Shown here: positions 44,738-54,936 of the stretch, piece by piece
Position numbering within the stretch: position 1 is the stretch's first letter
How the letters are laid out: the number at the start of each line of letters is the position of its first letter
Translations under genes and position numbers: made by a program
NCBI GenBank assembly: GCA_036274895.1
Contig: DASUEU010000089.1
Coordinates: 1 to 64,000, forward strand
Direction of reading: 5' to 3'
From: CALMKX01 sp036274895
GTDB taxonomy: Bacteria; Acidobacteriota; Thermoanaerobaculia; Multivoradales; SZUA-115
DNA: 64,000 bases
Notes under the pieces: generated by a model
What the model saw: the letters and a program-made list of their open reading frames with translations, nothing else
What the model was told of the DNA's origin: nothing
Databases searched by the model: none

Positions 44738-45162
44738 GTCACGCGGCCCCGGGCGAGCCCGGCGGAGTGCTCGTGGTAGTACCGCAGCAGCCGGTGAAAC
44801 CCCCGCAACATCTCGGTGAAGGCCATCTCCTCGGCCGGGGCGAGCGAGCGCTCGAGCCCGAGAGCCAGGTAGACGTCGGCGCCGGGCTCGCCTGGGCGCG
44901 TGGTGTCGCCGGAGAGCGACCCGCGCAGTCGCGGCGGCCGCCGATTGACGGTGTCGAGAGCGTCCTGGAGGTCCGCGAGGTCGACTTTGAGGGCGCCGAG
45001 GATCCGCTCGAGGGTCTCGACCGAGGGCCGCTGCTTGCCGGTCTCGTACGCCGAGAGCATCGCCTTGGTCACTCCTGCGGACTCCGCAACCTGGTACTGC
45101 CTCCTGCTCTGCCGATCACGGAGCCAGCGCAGCGCCTTGCCAAGGCCATCGAAGGTGGGCAT
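44704..45162 (-). CDS. XRE-family regulator, tandem paralogue 1
   Basis: A 152-aa protein. Residues about 15-75 are a helix-turn-helix of the Cro/CI type (YQVAESAGVTKAMLSAYETGK, cut here at 20 as QVAESAGVTKAMLSAYETGK). A conserved DALDTVNRR segment and a C-terminal amphipathic helix (EMLRGFHRLLRYYHEH) follow, matched in the two neighbours. The C-terminal domain may sense something or dimerise. A promoter of the shared type lies six bases before the ATG. Confidence 0.85.
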   Translation of the reverse strand: MPTFDGLGKALRWLRDRQSRRQYQVAESAGVTKAMLSAYETGKQRPSVETLERILGALKVDLADLQDALDTVNRRPPRLRGSLSGDTTRPGEPGADVYLALGLERSLAPAEEMAFTEMLRGFHRLLRYYHEHSAGLARGRVTYPEPESSPEN

Positions 45163-45168
45163 GAACTT

Positions 45169-45197
45169 ACTGTACGGAAAATGACCCCCGCGCGCAA
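45169..45197 (-). promoter_or_regulatory. Promoter of XRE paralogue 1
   Basis: On the minus strand TTGCGC (45192-45197), a 17-bp spacer, and TACAGT (45169-45174). The ATG follows the -10 by only six bases, so the message is predicted to be leaderless. It matches the other two XRE promoters in -35 core and spacing. Confidence 0.5.
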
Positions 45198-45327
45198 CCC
45201 TTAAATCCTTGTATCCCAGATATTTACGCGAGACCGAGAATTCCTCAGAGAGGTCATTTGTAGCCTGCTTCTGTTATCGACACCGGCACCTTTAGCCGCA
45301 ATAAAGGCAATAAATTCTCCTATCAGG

Positions 45328-45726
45328 CTACTTCCGCGGCGCGCCAACGTCTCGCCTCGAGACATCGGGGATCGCCCCATCGAGCAACAGCAACCAACGC
45401 CGGAAGCCGTCGAGCACCTCGGCGAGGACCCTCTCCCGCTGCCGCTCGAGGTCGCTGTCGATGGCAGGGGCCACCCGCGCCTCGCCCTCGCGGTTGACCA
45501 ACGCCAGTGCCCGGGCCAGCTCCGCCAGATCGACGCCCAGAGCATTGAGCACCCGGCCGAGGCTCTCCACCGAGGGCGCCCGCTTGCCCTGCTCGTAGGA
45601 GCAGAGCATGGCCTGGGTGATGCCCGCCGAACGGGCGACGTCACGTTGTTTGAGCTGATGGGAGAGGCGAAGCCAGCGGAGCGCTTTGTGGAGACCCTGA
45701 AACGTCGACATGGGGCGATCACTCAC
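45328..45726 (-). CDS. XRE-family regulator, tandem paralogue 2
   Basis: A 132-aa protein with helix-turn-helix RDVARSAGITQAMLCSYEQG and the same ARALALVNREGE segment and C-terminal helix (VLDGFRRWLLLL) as its neighbours. I chose the GTG at 45726, which has GGGGGGCAGG just upstream and fits the promoter; an ATG at 45711 aligns better with the start of paralogue 1 and is the alternative (127 aa). Confidence 0.83.
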   Translation of the reverse strand: MSDRPMSTFQGLHKALRWLRLSHQLKQRDVARSAGITQAMLCSYEQGKRAPSVESLGRVLNALGVDLAELARALALVNREGEARVAPAIDSDLERQRERVLAEVLDGFRRWLLLLDGAIPDVSRRDVGAPRK

Positions 45727-45743
45727 CCCCTGCCCCCCGGCGA

Positions 45744-45772
45744 ATCGTAGAGGATCCTCCGCTCACCCGCAA
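45744..45772 (-). promoter_or_regulatory. Promoter of XRE paralogue 2
   Basis: On the minus strand TTGCGG (45767-45772), 17 bp, then TACGAT (45744-45749). The start codon is 17 bases further on, leaving a short leader with a ribosome-binding site. Same -35 core and spacing as the other two. Confidence 0.45.
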
Positions 45773-45790
45773 GCGCCTTCCCGCAGCACC

Positions 45791-46213
45791 TCAGTCTTTG
45801 TCCCTTTCGCGCCGCACCACCGACTCGTAGACCGTTCGGCTGATCACGGTCAGGCCGCGCAGGATCAGTCGATAGCCCTCCTCGAGGTCGGCGGAGAGGG
45901 GCTCTCCGAGATCGCGCAGCAGGGCCTCGAGATCGGGGGCGCTCGATACGCTCTTCGCCGTGCGGCTGTTGTCATTGCTCGCCGCGCGCTCGTTGACGAG
46001 GTCGAGCGCCCAGGCGAGCTCGGCGAGCCCGACGCCCAGCCCCCGCGAGAGGATCTTGTCCAGAGTCTCGATCTCCGGCAACGAGCGCTCATTCTCATAG
46101 GCCGACAGCATCGGGGCGGTCACCCCGGCCGCCGAAGCGACAGACTTCTGGCTCATGCCGGAGCGCTCCCGGAGGAATTTCAACGCCTTGCCCACACGGA
46201 GGAACGCAATCAC
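45791..46213 (-). CDS. XRE-family regulator, tandem paralogue 3
   Basis: A 140-aa protein from a GTG. Helix-turn-helix QKSVASAAGVTAPMLSAYEN, then ALDLVNERAAS and C-terminal helix EEGYRLILRGLTVISRT, again like the neighbours. The N-terminal VGKALKFLRERSG matches the GLGKALRWLRD opening of paralogue 1. The three genes are separate transcription units by the promoter evidence, but may cross-regulate. No structural gene beside them is an obvious target. Confidence 0.83.
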   Translation of the reverse strand: MIAFLRVGKALKFLRERSGMSQKSVASAAGVTAPMLSAYENERSLPEIETLDKILSRGLGVGLAELAWALDLVNERAASNDNSRTAKSVSSAPDLEALLRDLGEPLSADLEEGYRLILRGLTVISRTVYESVVRRERDKD

Positions 46214-46219
46214 GCGCGC

Positions 46220-46248
46220 AATCTACCGACCGCGCCCGCACCTCGCAA
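46220..46248 (-). promoter_or_regulatory. Promoter of XRE paralogue 3
   Basis: On the minus strand TTGCGA (46243-46248), 17 bp, then TAGATT (46220-46225). The GTG starts six bases after the -10, predicting a leaderless message as for paralogue 1. Confidence 0.5.
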
Positions 46249-46499
46249 TATAAAGCCTTATGAATCAGTAGTTTGCCTCGAATGATAACAGTTGCCGCCA
46301 AGCGTATCTCCGTGCCGGATTCGGCAAGGAGCACCTTCCCGAACGGAGGGCAGGCCAGCGAATCTTGCCTCCGGAGAGAAGTACGCTACCCCGGGACGGG
46401 AGGTGTTGAAGGGGTAGACCGAGCGTGTGGAGCGGGGTCGCTGGCGAGCGGCGGGGTGAGCGGGGCCGCCAGCGACCCCGCCCACCGGTACCGGCAGAG

Positions 46500-49400
46500 C
46501 TACTGGACGGACGTCTTCGCCGCTTCCCACTCTTCGCGGGTCTTCGGCTTGACGGCAGGGAGGCCCTGCTTGATGAGAGCCTGGTTGAGGGCGGCGAGCT
46601 CCTTGGCCATCAGGCCCTCGTAGCGCCTGGTCGCCGCGTCGAGCTCGGCGGACAGGTTCTGCGCGCGCTCGGTCTGGGTCTGGGTCGGCCGACCCTCGTA
46701 GAAGCTGACTCCCGCGTAGACGCGACCGAGGTTCTCACGCAGCTTCTCGTCGCCCGACAGCCAGCCGGCGTCGCTGGTCGACACCAGCGAGGCGCGGAGA
46801 TCCTCGAAGCGCTGCGCCGCCTCCTGAGCCTGCTTGGCGAGCTTGTCGCCCGGCTTGCGGTCCTTGACCGCTGCCCGGGCCAGGTCGCGGACCTCGGTGG
46901 CGGCCGCCACCACGTAGGAGAGATCCTCGAGCCGGTTGTAGACGAACAACGTGAGCTTCTGCTGGGCGGCGCGGTCCTCCGCCGTGTGGGGAGAGCGGGG
47001 GTCGGCCACCAGCTGGGCCTCGGTGGTGTAGGTGGCGTCTCCCTTGATCAGCTTGATGGTGTAGGTGCCCTCCGGGACCCGTGGGCCGACAAAGGCCTGG
47101 GCCAGCTGGGTCGCCGGCGGCACCTGTGGCGGTGGCAGGCGCATCGGCCAGTAGACCCGGTTGAGGCCCTTTCTCTTGCCGCCGGGCAGCGTGGACATCA
47201 GCTTGCCCTCGCGGTCGTAGACCTCGACCTTCAGCTCGCCGAAGAGGTGGCGCTTCTTGAGGTGGTAGTGGATGGCCACCGCTTCCGGCGGGTTGAAGCC
47301 GACGAACTCGTCGCTACCGCCGAAGTTCTGGGAGCCGCCCGCGGTCTGCATCTCGGTCGGCGCGATGTCGAGCAGCTTGACGTCCTCCGAGACGACCTCG
47401 GGCGAGAGCTGGCGCAGCGGGGAGATGTCGTCCACGATGTAGAGGCCGCGGCCGTGGGTCGCGAGGATCAGGTCGTGGTCGCGGGGGTGGACCTGGATGT
47501 CGTGCACGGCCACCTTGGGGAGATTGCCCTCGAAGCGAGCCCACTCCTTGCCGCCGTCGATCGAGATGAAGAGGCCCAGCTCGGTGCCCAGGAAGAGCAG
47601 GTCCGGGTCCACCGGATCCTGGCGGACGACGATCGCCCAGCCTGAGAGGGCCTCGGTCACCAGCGACTGCCAGGTGGCCCCGAAGTCCCGGCTGACGTAG
47701 ACGTAGGTCTTCATGTCGCCGGTACGGTGACCATCGAAGGTGGCGTGGACGGTGCCCTCCTGGTGCGGGCTGGCGGAGACCGTCGAGACCCAAGTGCCCT
47801 TGGGCAGGCCGGGCACGTTGCCGACCACGTTCGTCCACGTCTTGCCGCCGTCCCGGGTGACCTGGAGGTTGCCGTCATCCGTGCCCACCCAGATCACCGA
47901 GCCGTTCTTGGGCGACTCGCTGATCGAGTAGATCGTGGTGTGGTTCTCGGCCGTCGAGTTGTCGATCGAGAGCCCGCCCGACTGCATCTGCCGCTGCTTG
48001 GCCGGGTCGTTGGTGGTCAGGTCCGGGGAGATGCGCTCCCAGGACTCGCCCTGGTTGCGGGTGCCCAGCAGGAACTGCGAGCCCATGTAGATCGTGCCCT
48101 TGTGGTTCGGCGAGGGGTGGATCGGAGTGTTCCAGTTGAAGCGCAGCTCCGGCTCACCGGCGCGCGGTTCGGGCTTGATGTCGCGCGCCTCGCGAGTCGC
48201 CAGGCGCAGCCGCGAGATCTCGCCCCCCTGGTACTCGACGTAGACGAAGCCCGGGTCGGCCGGGTCGCGGTGGACGTGGAAGCCGTCCCCGCCGCCGATG
48301 TTCACCCAGTCCCGGTTCTCGATACCGTCGATCGACCGCGACGGCCCCATCCAGGAGCCGTTGTCCTGCAAGCCGCCATAGACGTTGTAGGGCTCGTCCA
48401 GGTCGTAGCTGACCTGATAGAACTGCGACACCGGCAGCGAGCGCACGTGACGCCAGCGAGCGCCGCGATCGTAGGAGTGGTAAACGCCGCCGTCGGTGCC
48501 CAGCAGCAGCTCCTGGGGCGAGCCCGGATTGATCCACAGGGCGTGATGGTCCGGGTGCACGCCGCCGCCCCCGAAGCCCCCGCTCGAGAAGGGAGAGGTG
48601 AACGAGACGCCGCCGTCGGTCGAGAGGGACAGGGTGAGGCCCGGCTTGTACACCCGCTTCCAGTCCTGCGGGTCCACCACCAGGCGGGAGAAGTAGAAGG
48701 GGCGAGCGACGACGTTGAACGAGCTGTTGAGCTTCTTCCAGCTGCCGCCGAGGTCATCCGAGCGATAGAGAGCCGTTTCCTTGGCTTCGACCGTGGCGTA
48801 GACCACGTTCGGGCGCGACGGTGCGACGGCGACCGCGATGCGGCCCTTGTCGCCCGCGGGCAGACCGTTGGCGAGCTGGGTCCAGGTCTCGCCGCCGTCG
48901 GTCGAGCGGTAGAGGCCGCTGCCCGGCCCTCCCGAGTTGAAGAAGTCGGGGTAGCGGCGGAACTGCCACATGCCGGCGTAGAGGATCGAGGGATCCTGAG
49001 GGTCCATGTCGACGTCGGAGCAGCCGGTGTCCGCGTTGACGTAGAGCACCCGCTTCCAGGTCTCGCCGCCGTCGGTGGTCTTGTAGACGCCCCGTTCCTC
49101 GTTGGCGTTCCACAGGTGGCCGGTGGCGCAGACGAAGACGGTCTTGGGGTTCTTGGCATCGACCTCGATTTTGGCGATGCGCTCCGAGTCGGCGAGACCC
49201 ATGCGCTTCCAGGAGTCGCCGCCGTCGGTGGACTTGTAGACGCCGTCCCCCACCGAGACGCTGTTGCGGGTCCAGGACTCGCCGGTGCCCACCCAGATGA
49301 CCTTGGGATCGCTCGGATCGATGGTGATGGCGCCGATCGACTGGGTGTGCTGGTCGAAGATCGGCTTGAAGGCCAACCCGCCGTCGGTCGACTTCCAGAC

Positions 49401-49610
49401 GCCGCCCGAGGCGGCACCGACGTAGATGGTCAGGGGGTCCTTGGCGACGGCGTCGATCGCCGAGATGCGGCCGCCCATGGTGGCCGGCCCGATGGCTCGG
49501 GCCTCGATGGCGCCGAAGGTGCTGGAGTCGATGGTCGCGGCCGGCGCGGCGCTCGCGGCGGCCAGGGTCAATGCGGCAAAGAGAGTCCGGCTCTTCGTGA
49601 GAAGACGCAT
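46500..49610 (-). CDS. Exported BNR/sortilin-like beta-propeller protein
   Basis: A 1,036-aa secreted protein. Residues 1-24 are a signal peptide (basic start, LFAALTLAAASAAPAA). The main part is a set of BNR or Asp-box repeats, each with S-T-D-G-G-x-x-W (for example GVYKSTDGGDSW, GVYKTTDGGETW, LYRSTDGGETW), the pattern of VPS10/sortilin-like beta propellers. A C-terminal beta domain (about 800-900) and a helical end follow. Annotated relatives are often called glycosyl hydrolases, but no catalytic residues are identifiable. It starts after a GGGAGG site and probably binds or turns over polymers outside the cell. Confidence 0.82.
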   Translation of the reverse strand: MRLLTKSRTLFAALTLAAASAAPAATIDSSTFGAIEARAIGPATMGGRISAIDAVAKDPLTIYVGAASGGVWKSTDGGLAFKPIFDQHTQSIGAITIDPSDPKVIWVGTGESWTRNSVSVGDGVYKSTDGGDSWKRMGLADSERIAKIEVDAKNPKTVFVCATGHLWNANEERGVYKTTDGGETWKRVLYVNADTGCSDVDMDPQDPSILYAGMWQFRRYPDFFNSGGPGSGLYRSTDGGETWTQLANGLPAGDKGRIAVAVAPSRPNVVYATVEAKETALYRSDDLGGSWKKLNSSFNVVARPFYFSRLVVDPQDWKRVYKPGLTLSLSTDGGVSFTSPFSSGGFGGGGVHPDHHALWINPGSPQELLLGTDGGVYHSYDRGARWRHVRSLPVSQFYQVSYDLDEPYNVYGGLQDNGSWMGPSRSIDGIENRDWVNIGGGDGFHVHRDPADPGFVYVEYQGGEISRLRLATREARDIKPEPRAGEPELRFNWNTPIHPSPNHKGTIYMGSQFLLGTRNQGESWERISPDLTTNDPAKQRQMQSGGLSIDNSTAENHTTIYSISESPKNGSVIWVGTDDGNLQVTRDGGKTWTNVVGNVPGLPKGTWVSTVSASPHQEGTVHATFDGHRTGDMKTYVYVSRDFGATWQSLVTEALSGWAIVVRQDPVDPDLLFLGTELGLFISIDGGKEWARFEGNLPKVAVHDIQVHPRDHDLILATHGRGLYIVDDISPLRQLSPEVVSEDVKLLDIAPTEMQTAGGSQNFGGSDEFVGFNPPEAVAIHYHLKKRHLFGELKVEVYDREGKLMSTLPGGKRKGLNRVYWPMRLPPPQVPPATQLAQAFVGPRVPEGTYTIKLIKGDATYTTEAQLVADPRSPHTAEDRAAQQKLTLFVYNRLEDLSYVVAAATEVRDLARAAVKDRKPGDKLAKQAQEAAQRFEDLRASLVSTSDAGWLSGDEKLRENLGRVYAGVSFYEGRPTQTQTERAQNLSAELDAATRRYEGLMAKELAALNQALIKQGLPAVKPKTREEWEAAKTSVQ

Positions 49611-49646
49611 CGGCTGCCTCCCGATGAATGAGTCAGAGGTGAGGAA

Positions 49647-49671
49647 AGGCCGGCCGCGGGGCGGCCGGCCT
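49647..49671 (-). terminator. GC-rich terminator-like hairpin
   Basis: AGGCCGGCCGC (49647-49657) pairs perfectly with GCGGCCGGCCT (49661-49671) around a three-base loop. It lies just past the stop of the LolA-like gene (minus strand) and is followed there by TTTCC, a weak T run. It separates that gene from the BNR gene. Confidence 0.6.
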
Positions 49672-49681
49672 GGGGGGAGCG

Positions 49682-50464
49682 CTAGTTCGAGGGCGGGGCC
49701 GGCGCCGGGGCGGGCTCGGCCGCGGGCATGACGAAGCGCGAGTCCGCGATGTCGGCATCGACCTCGATCTTCTCGATGGTCATCACCTGGCTCATCGGCA
49801 TGCCGACCGCCCGGGCTTCGATCGAGTGCGGCATCATCAGCCCGGCGACCTCCTTGTAGTCACCGTAGATCGACTCGACCTCCATCTCCTGGCCGTTCTG
49901 CTCCCGCTTCTGGGCCGACTTGAACTCGAGGTTGGAGTCCGTGTCGATGAACAAGGTCTCGACCTCGCCGCCCTTCTTGGTGACCTTGAGCTTGTAGGCC
50001 GGGGTGCCCTCGACCTCCTCGACGCCGAGCAACTCGACCGTGTGGCCCTTGTCCTTCCAGTTGACCAGCGTGCCTTCGAAGTCCGCCTGCTCCCGGACCT
50101 CCTTGGCGGCGTCCTCGGGCATCTTCTCGGGGGTGGTCTTGCCCATGAAGGGCATCACCATCCAGCCGCTCTCACCATCGAAGGCCTGCACGCCGGTCAT
50201 GCCCTGGATGGTGAACTCCATGCGCATCTTCTCGGGGCGCTTCCACTCGAGGACGAAGGGGGCCTCCATGCCGGGGCCCATGGTCATCTTGCCGGTGATG
50301 CGCACCGACTTCATGGCCGTGAGCTTGTCCTTGCCGCCACGGGCGGCGAGGTTCTTGTCGATCACCTGCTCGAGAGTCGGGGCCGCCTCCTCGGCCGCCA
50401 GCGGCGCCGCGAGGGGTAGAAGAAACAGCGCAGCCAGAGCTGCCGTAAAGGTTTTGCGGATCAT
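49682..50464 (-). CDS. Exported LolA-like outer-membrane lipoprotein-sorting family protein
   Basis: A 260-aa exported protein. Residues 1-24 are a signal peptide (AALAALFLLPLAAPLAAEE). The rest is mostly beta strands: KSVRITGKMTMGPG, EAPFVLEWKRPEKMRME, VQAFDGESGWMVMPF and TLFIDTDSNLEFKSAQ follow the half-open-barrel pattern of LolA/LolB-like proteins. The tail is Pro/Ala-rich. There is no lipobox cysteine, so it is probably periplasmic and soluble. Lipid or lipoprotein carriage is the family theme; the ligand is unknown. Confidence 0.7.
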   Translation of the reverse strand: MIRKTFTAALAALFLLPLAAPLAAEEAAPTLEQVIDKNLAARGGKDKLTAMKSVRITGKMTMGPGMEAPFVLEWKRPEKMRMEFTIQGMTGVQAFDGESGWMVMPFMGKTTPEKMPEDAAKEVREQADFEGTLVNWKDKGHTVELLGVEEVEGTPAYKLKVTKKGGEVETLFIDTDSNLEFKSAQKREQNGQEMEVESIYGDYKEVAGLMMPHSIEARAVGMPMSQVMTIEKIEVDADIADSRFVMPAAEPAPAPAPPSN

Positions 50465-50616
50465 CTTCCTTCTCCTGTGTTCGTGAACTAAGCCGGGGAG
50501 GCGAGCCCGATTCGATCGAGCTCGCGCTCGATTCTATGTCAGCCCATCCGGGGCGTCACCGCGAGGCTTCCTCGGCCCCTATACGCGCGGGCAGGGGGGA
50601 TGTTTCCCGGCCAGCC

Positions 50617-52263
<1,647 letters not shown>

Positions 52264-52321
52264 GGAGGGGGGACTATAGCCGCAGCGGGGAGACGGTACG
52301 ATGCGCCGGATGGAGGCAGCG

Positions 52322-53086
52322 ATGTCCACACAACGAGCCAAAGCCGAGCTCTTTCGATCCCTGCACGTCCCCGGCAGCCCGATCGTCCTCTTCAACGTTT
52401 GGGACGCCGGCAGCGCGAAGGCCGTGGCCGCGGCGGGCGCGCGCGCGATCGCCACGGGCAGCTGGTCGGTGGCCGCTGCCAGCGGTTTCGCCGACGGCGA
52501 GCGCATCCCCCTCGACCTCGCCCTCGACAACCTCGCGCGCATCGTCGGCGCGGTCGAGCTGCCGGTCACCCTCGACCTCGAAAGCGGCTACGGGGAGACC
52601 GCCGCCGGGGTCGGGCTCACAGTCACTCGGGCGATCGAGGCCGGCGCCATCGGCTGCAACTTGGAGGACAGCTTCCCCGAGGACGGTAGCCTGCGCGAGA
52701 CCACGGACCAGGTGGCGAGGCTCGCCGCGGCCCGCGAGGCGGCAGAGGCCGCGGGAGTGCCCTTCTTCATCAACGCCCGCACCGATCACTTCCTCATCAA
52801 CCCGCCCGAGAAGCACGAGGCCCTGGTCGCCGCCGCCCTCGACCGCGGCCGCGCCTTCCGGGACGCCGGTGCCGACGGCTTCTTCGTCCCCGGCCTGGTG
52901 GACGAGGCACTGATCGCCCGCGTCGTCGCCGGGTCACCCCTGCCCGTGAACGTCATGGTCGGCTCCGGCTCGCCCCCGCTCGCCCGGCTCGCGGAGCTGG
53001 GCGTCGCCCGAGTCAGCCACGGACCGGGCCCCTTCCGCGGGGCGATGAAGTGGCTCGAGGAGGCGGCCCGGGTGGCGATGGGGTGA
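52322..53086 (+). CDS. Isocitrate lyase/PEP mutase superfamily protein
   Basis: A 254-aa TIM-barrel enzyme. ATGSWSVAAASGFADGE, the metal-binding LDLESGYGE, NLEDSFPEDGSL and FFINARTDHFL are family landmarks. The KKCGH catalytic box of true isocitrate lyase is absent, so this belongs with the smaller carbon-carbon or carbon-phosphorus lyases and mutases (carboxyphosphonoenolpyruvate mutase-like, oxaloacetate or 2-methylisocitrate lyase-like). The start ATG at 52322 has GGAGG before it. Confidence 0.83.
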   Translation: MSTQRAKAELFRSLHVPGSPIVLFNVWDAGSAKAVAAAGARAIATGSWSVAAASGFADGERIPLDLALDNLARIVGAVELPVTLDLESGYGETAAGVGLTVTRAIEAGAIGCNLEDSFPEDGSLRETTDQVARLAAAREAAEAAGVPFFINARTDHFLINPPEKHEALVAAALDRGRAFRDAGADGFFVPGLVDEALIARVVAGSPLPVNVMVGSGSPPLARLAELGVARVSHGPGPFRGAMKWLEEAARVAMG

Positions 53087-53117
53087 GGGGAGGCCGCCGC
53101 TGTCCGCTCGCCGCTGC

Positions 53118-54743
53118 CTACGGCGGCCCGTCCGGCCGGGGCCCCGCACCGAGCAGGTGGCTCCAGTCCAGCTCGGCCCAGTCGATCTCCTCTTCCACTC
53201 GCTGGAAGGCGGTGTCGCCGATCGTGCCATCCGCGCGCAGGGCCAAGAGCCGGCGTCGCTGGGCCTGGGTCGCGGCGCGCACCACGGCGTCGTCCGCCTC
53301 CTGCTCGCCGGGGTCCAGGGGAGAGGCGCTCGCGGCCCCGGTCCGGCCCTGCTCGGCCCGGCGCAGCGCCAGCTCGTAGCGGTGGCGTACCAGGGCCGCG
53401 GTCTCCGCTCCCTGGCTCGCCGCGGCGGCGGCCACCGCCGCTCGCAGGGTCTCGGCACGGGCCAGCCGCACTTCGCGCTCGACCAGGCCGTCGTCCTCCA
53501 GGCGCAGGCGCAGCAGCAAGGGCCGGAGCGTCAGCCCCTGGAGCACCAGCGTGCCCAGGACCACGCCGAAGGCCGAGACCAGGATGAGGTCGCGATGGGG
53601 GAAGGGCGAGCCGTCGGCGGTCACCGTCGGCAACGCCAGCGCCGCGGCGAGGGTCACTGTGCCGCGCATGCCGCACCAACCCACCACCGCCGCCGCGCGG
53701 GCCGGCAGCGCGACCGGGTTGTGAGCCTCGAGCGTCGTCTCCTGCCTCATCCGGCAGCGCCAGCGGACGAAGGCTGCCGCACCGGAGACCCAGACGATGC
53801 GCGCCAGGATCACCGCGCCGCACACGCCCGCGGCCACCAGGACGTAGCCCGCCCCGGCAGCGCCCGTCACCCGCTCGGCGATCGACTTGAGCTGGAAGCC
53901 GACGAGGATGAAGGCCAGCACGTTGAGCACGAAGACCGCCACCTCCCACACCGCCCACGAGGGGATGCGCAGCCGCGCCGGCACGACCTCGGGAGTCCGG
54001 CGCGAAGCCAGCATGGCGTAGACCACCATGGTGATGATGCCGGAGAGGTGCAGTCTCTCGGCCAGCATCCAGACCCCGAAGGTGCCGCAGAACTGGACCA
54101 CCACGGCCGTGGCCACGTCGTGGATGCGCGCGAAGAGCAGGAGCGTGAGCCGCGCCAGGATCACGGCCAGCACCACGCTGCCCACGGTCACCACCAGCAG
54201 CGTGGGCACCACGCTCCAGGGCGAGAGCAGGCCGGTGACCGCGGCCCCCACCGCCAGGCGGTAGACCAGCAGAGCGCTGGCGTCGTTGAACAGGCTTTCC
54301 CCTTCGAGGATCACCAGCAGCCGGTGCGGCGGGCGCAGCTGCTTGAGCACCGTGGTGGCGGCCGCGGCGTCCGGCGGGGCGACGATGGCGCCGAGGGCGA
54401 TGGCCGCGGCCCACGGCATGTCGGGAACCAGCTGTCGCACCACCACCGCCACCACGGCGATGGTCAGTGCCACGGCGCCGAGGGCGAGGCTCGAGACCTG
54501 GCGCCAGCTCGCCTTGAGGTCCCGGGGCGAGGCGTCGAAGGCGGCATCGACCAGAACGGGTGCCACGAACAGCGCGAGAGCGAGCTCCGGATCGAGGACC
54601 AGGGTCGGCACGCCGGGCACCAGCGCGAGGGCGGCGCCGGCGAGTGCCACCAGCGCCGGGTACGGCGCCCCGAAGCGCCGGGCCAGCGCCGCCAGGGCCG
54701 CGCCGCCCAGCAAGAGCGCCACGACGACCTCGAAGACCTCCAT
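53118..54743 (-). CDS. CPA1-family sodium/proton antiporter
   Basis: A 541-aa membrane exchanger. About twelve hydrophobic helices fill residues 1-410. The ion-binding aspartates lie in ALGAIVAPPDAAAATTVL and in LEGESLFNDASALLVYR, and WCGMRGTVTLAAALALP is the later family motif. Residues 420-541 form a helical cytoplasmic tail with many charged heptads. It starts at the ATG of MEVFEVV, which has GGAGG in front. It probably exchanges Na+ or K+ for H+. Confidence 0.88.
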   Translation of the reverse strand: MEVFEVVVALLLGGAALAALARRFGAPYPALVALAGAALALVPGVPTLVLDPELALALFVAPVLVDAAFDASPRDLKASWRQVSSLALGAVALTIAVVAVVVRQLVPDMPWAAAIALGAIVAPPDAAAATTVLKQLRPPHRLLVILEGESLFNDASALLVYRLAVGAAVTGLLSPWSVVPTLLVVTVGSVVLAVILARLTLLLFARIHDVATAVVVQFCGTFGVWMLAERLHLSGIITMVVYAMLASRRTPEVVPARLRIPSWAVWEVAVFVLNVLAFILVGFQLKSIAERVTGAAGAGYVLVAAGVCGAVILARIVWVSGAAAFVRWRCRMRQETTLEAHNPVALPARAAAVVGWCGMRGTVTLAAALALPTVTADGSPFPHRDLILVSAFGVVLGTLVLQGLTLRPLLLRLRLEDDGLVEREVRLARAETLRAAVAAAAASQGAETAALVRHRYELALRRAEQGRTGAASASPLDPGEQEADDAVVRAATQAQRRRLLALRADGTIGDTAFQRVEEEIDWAELDWSHLLGAGPRPDGPP

Positions 54744-54846
54744 CGTGCCTCCAGCCCCTGGACGAATCGGTTTCGGCGGCACGATATCCCACGGTTCCTG
54801 GCGAGCGACCGCGTGGATCGACGACATGCCACCTCTTGTCCCGCCC

Positions 54847-54911
54847 TGGCGTGTTCTGCTACCACATTGGCGTGTTCTGCTAATGACCCGGCAGCTGCGA
54901 AGGCCTAGATT
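54847..54911 (+). promoter_or_regulatory. AraC-type direct repeats abutting a promoter
   Basis: TGGCGTGTTCTGCTA occurs at 54847-54861 and again exactly at 54868-54882, a 21-bp period (two helical turns). The second copy ends against a -35 ATGACC (54883-54888), which is 17 bp from a -10 TAGATT (54906-54911). The alcohol dehydrogenase starts 26 bp on. Two direct half-sites at 21 bp beside the -35 are the usual layout for an AraC-family activator, and an AraC-family gene lies two genes downstream. Confidence 0.6.
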
Positions 54912-54936
54912 CTCGGGTGTCAAGAGGAGCCACGAG

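Noticed and set aside
47727..49631. 634-aa ORF on the + strand opposite the BNR gene
   Set aside because: Antisense shadow without recognisable domains; the BNR repeats on the other strand are unambiguous.
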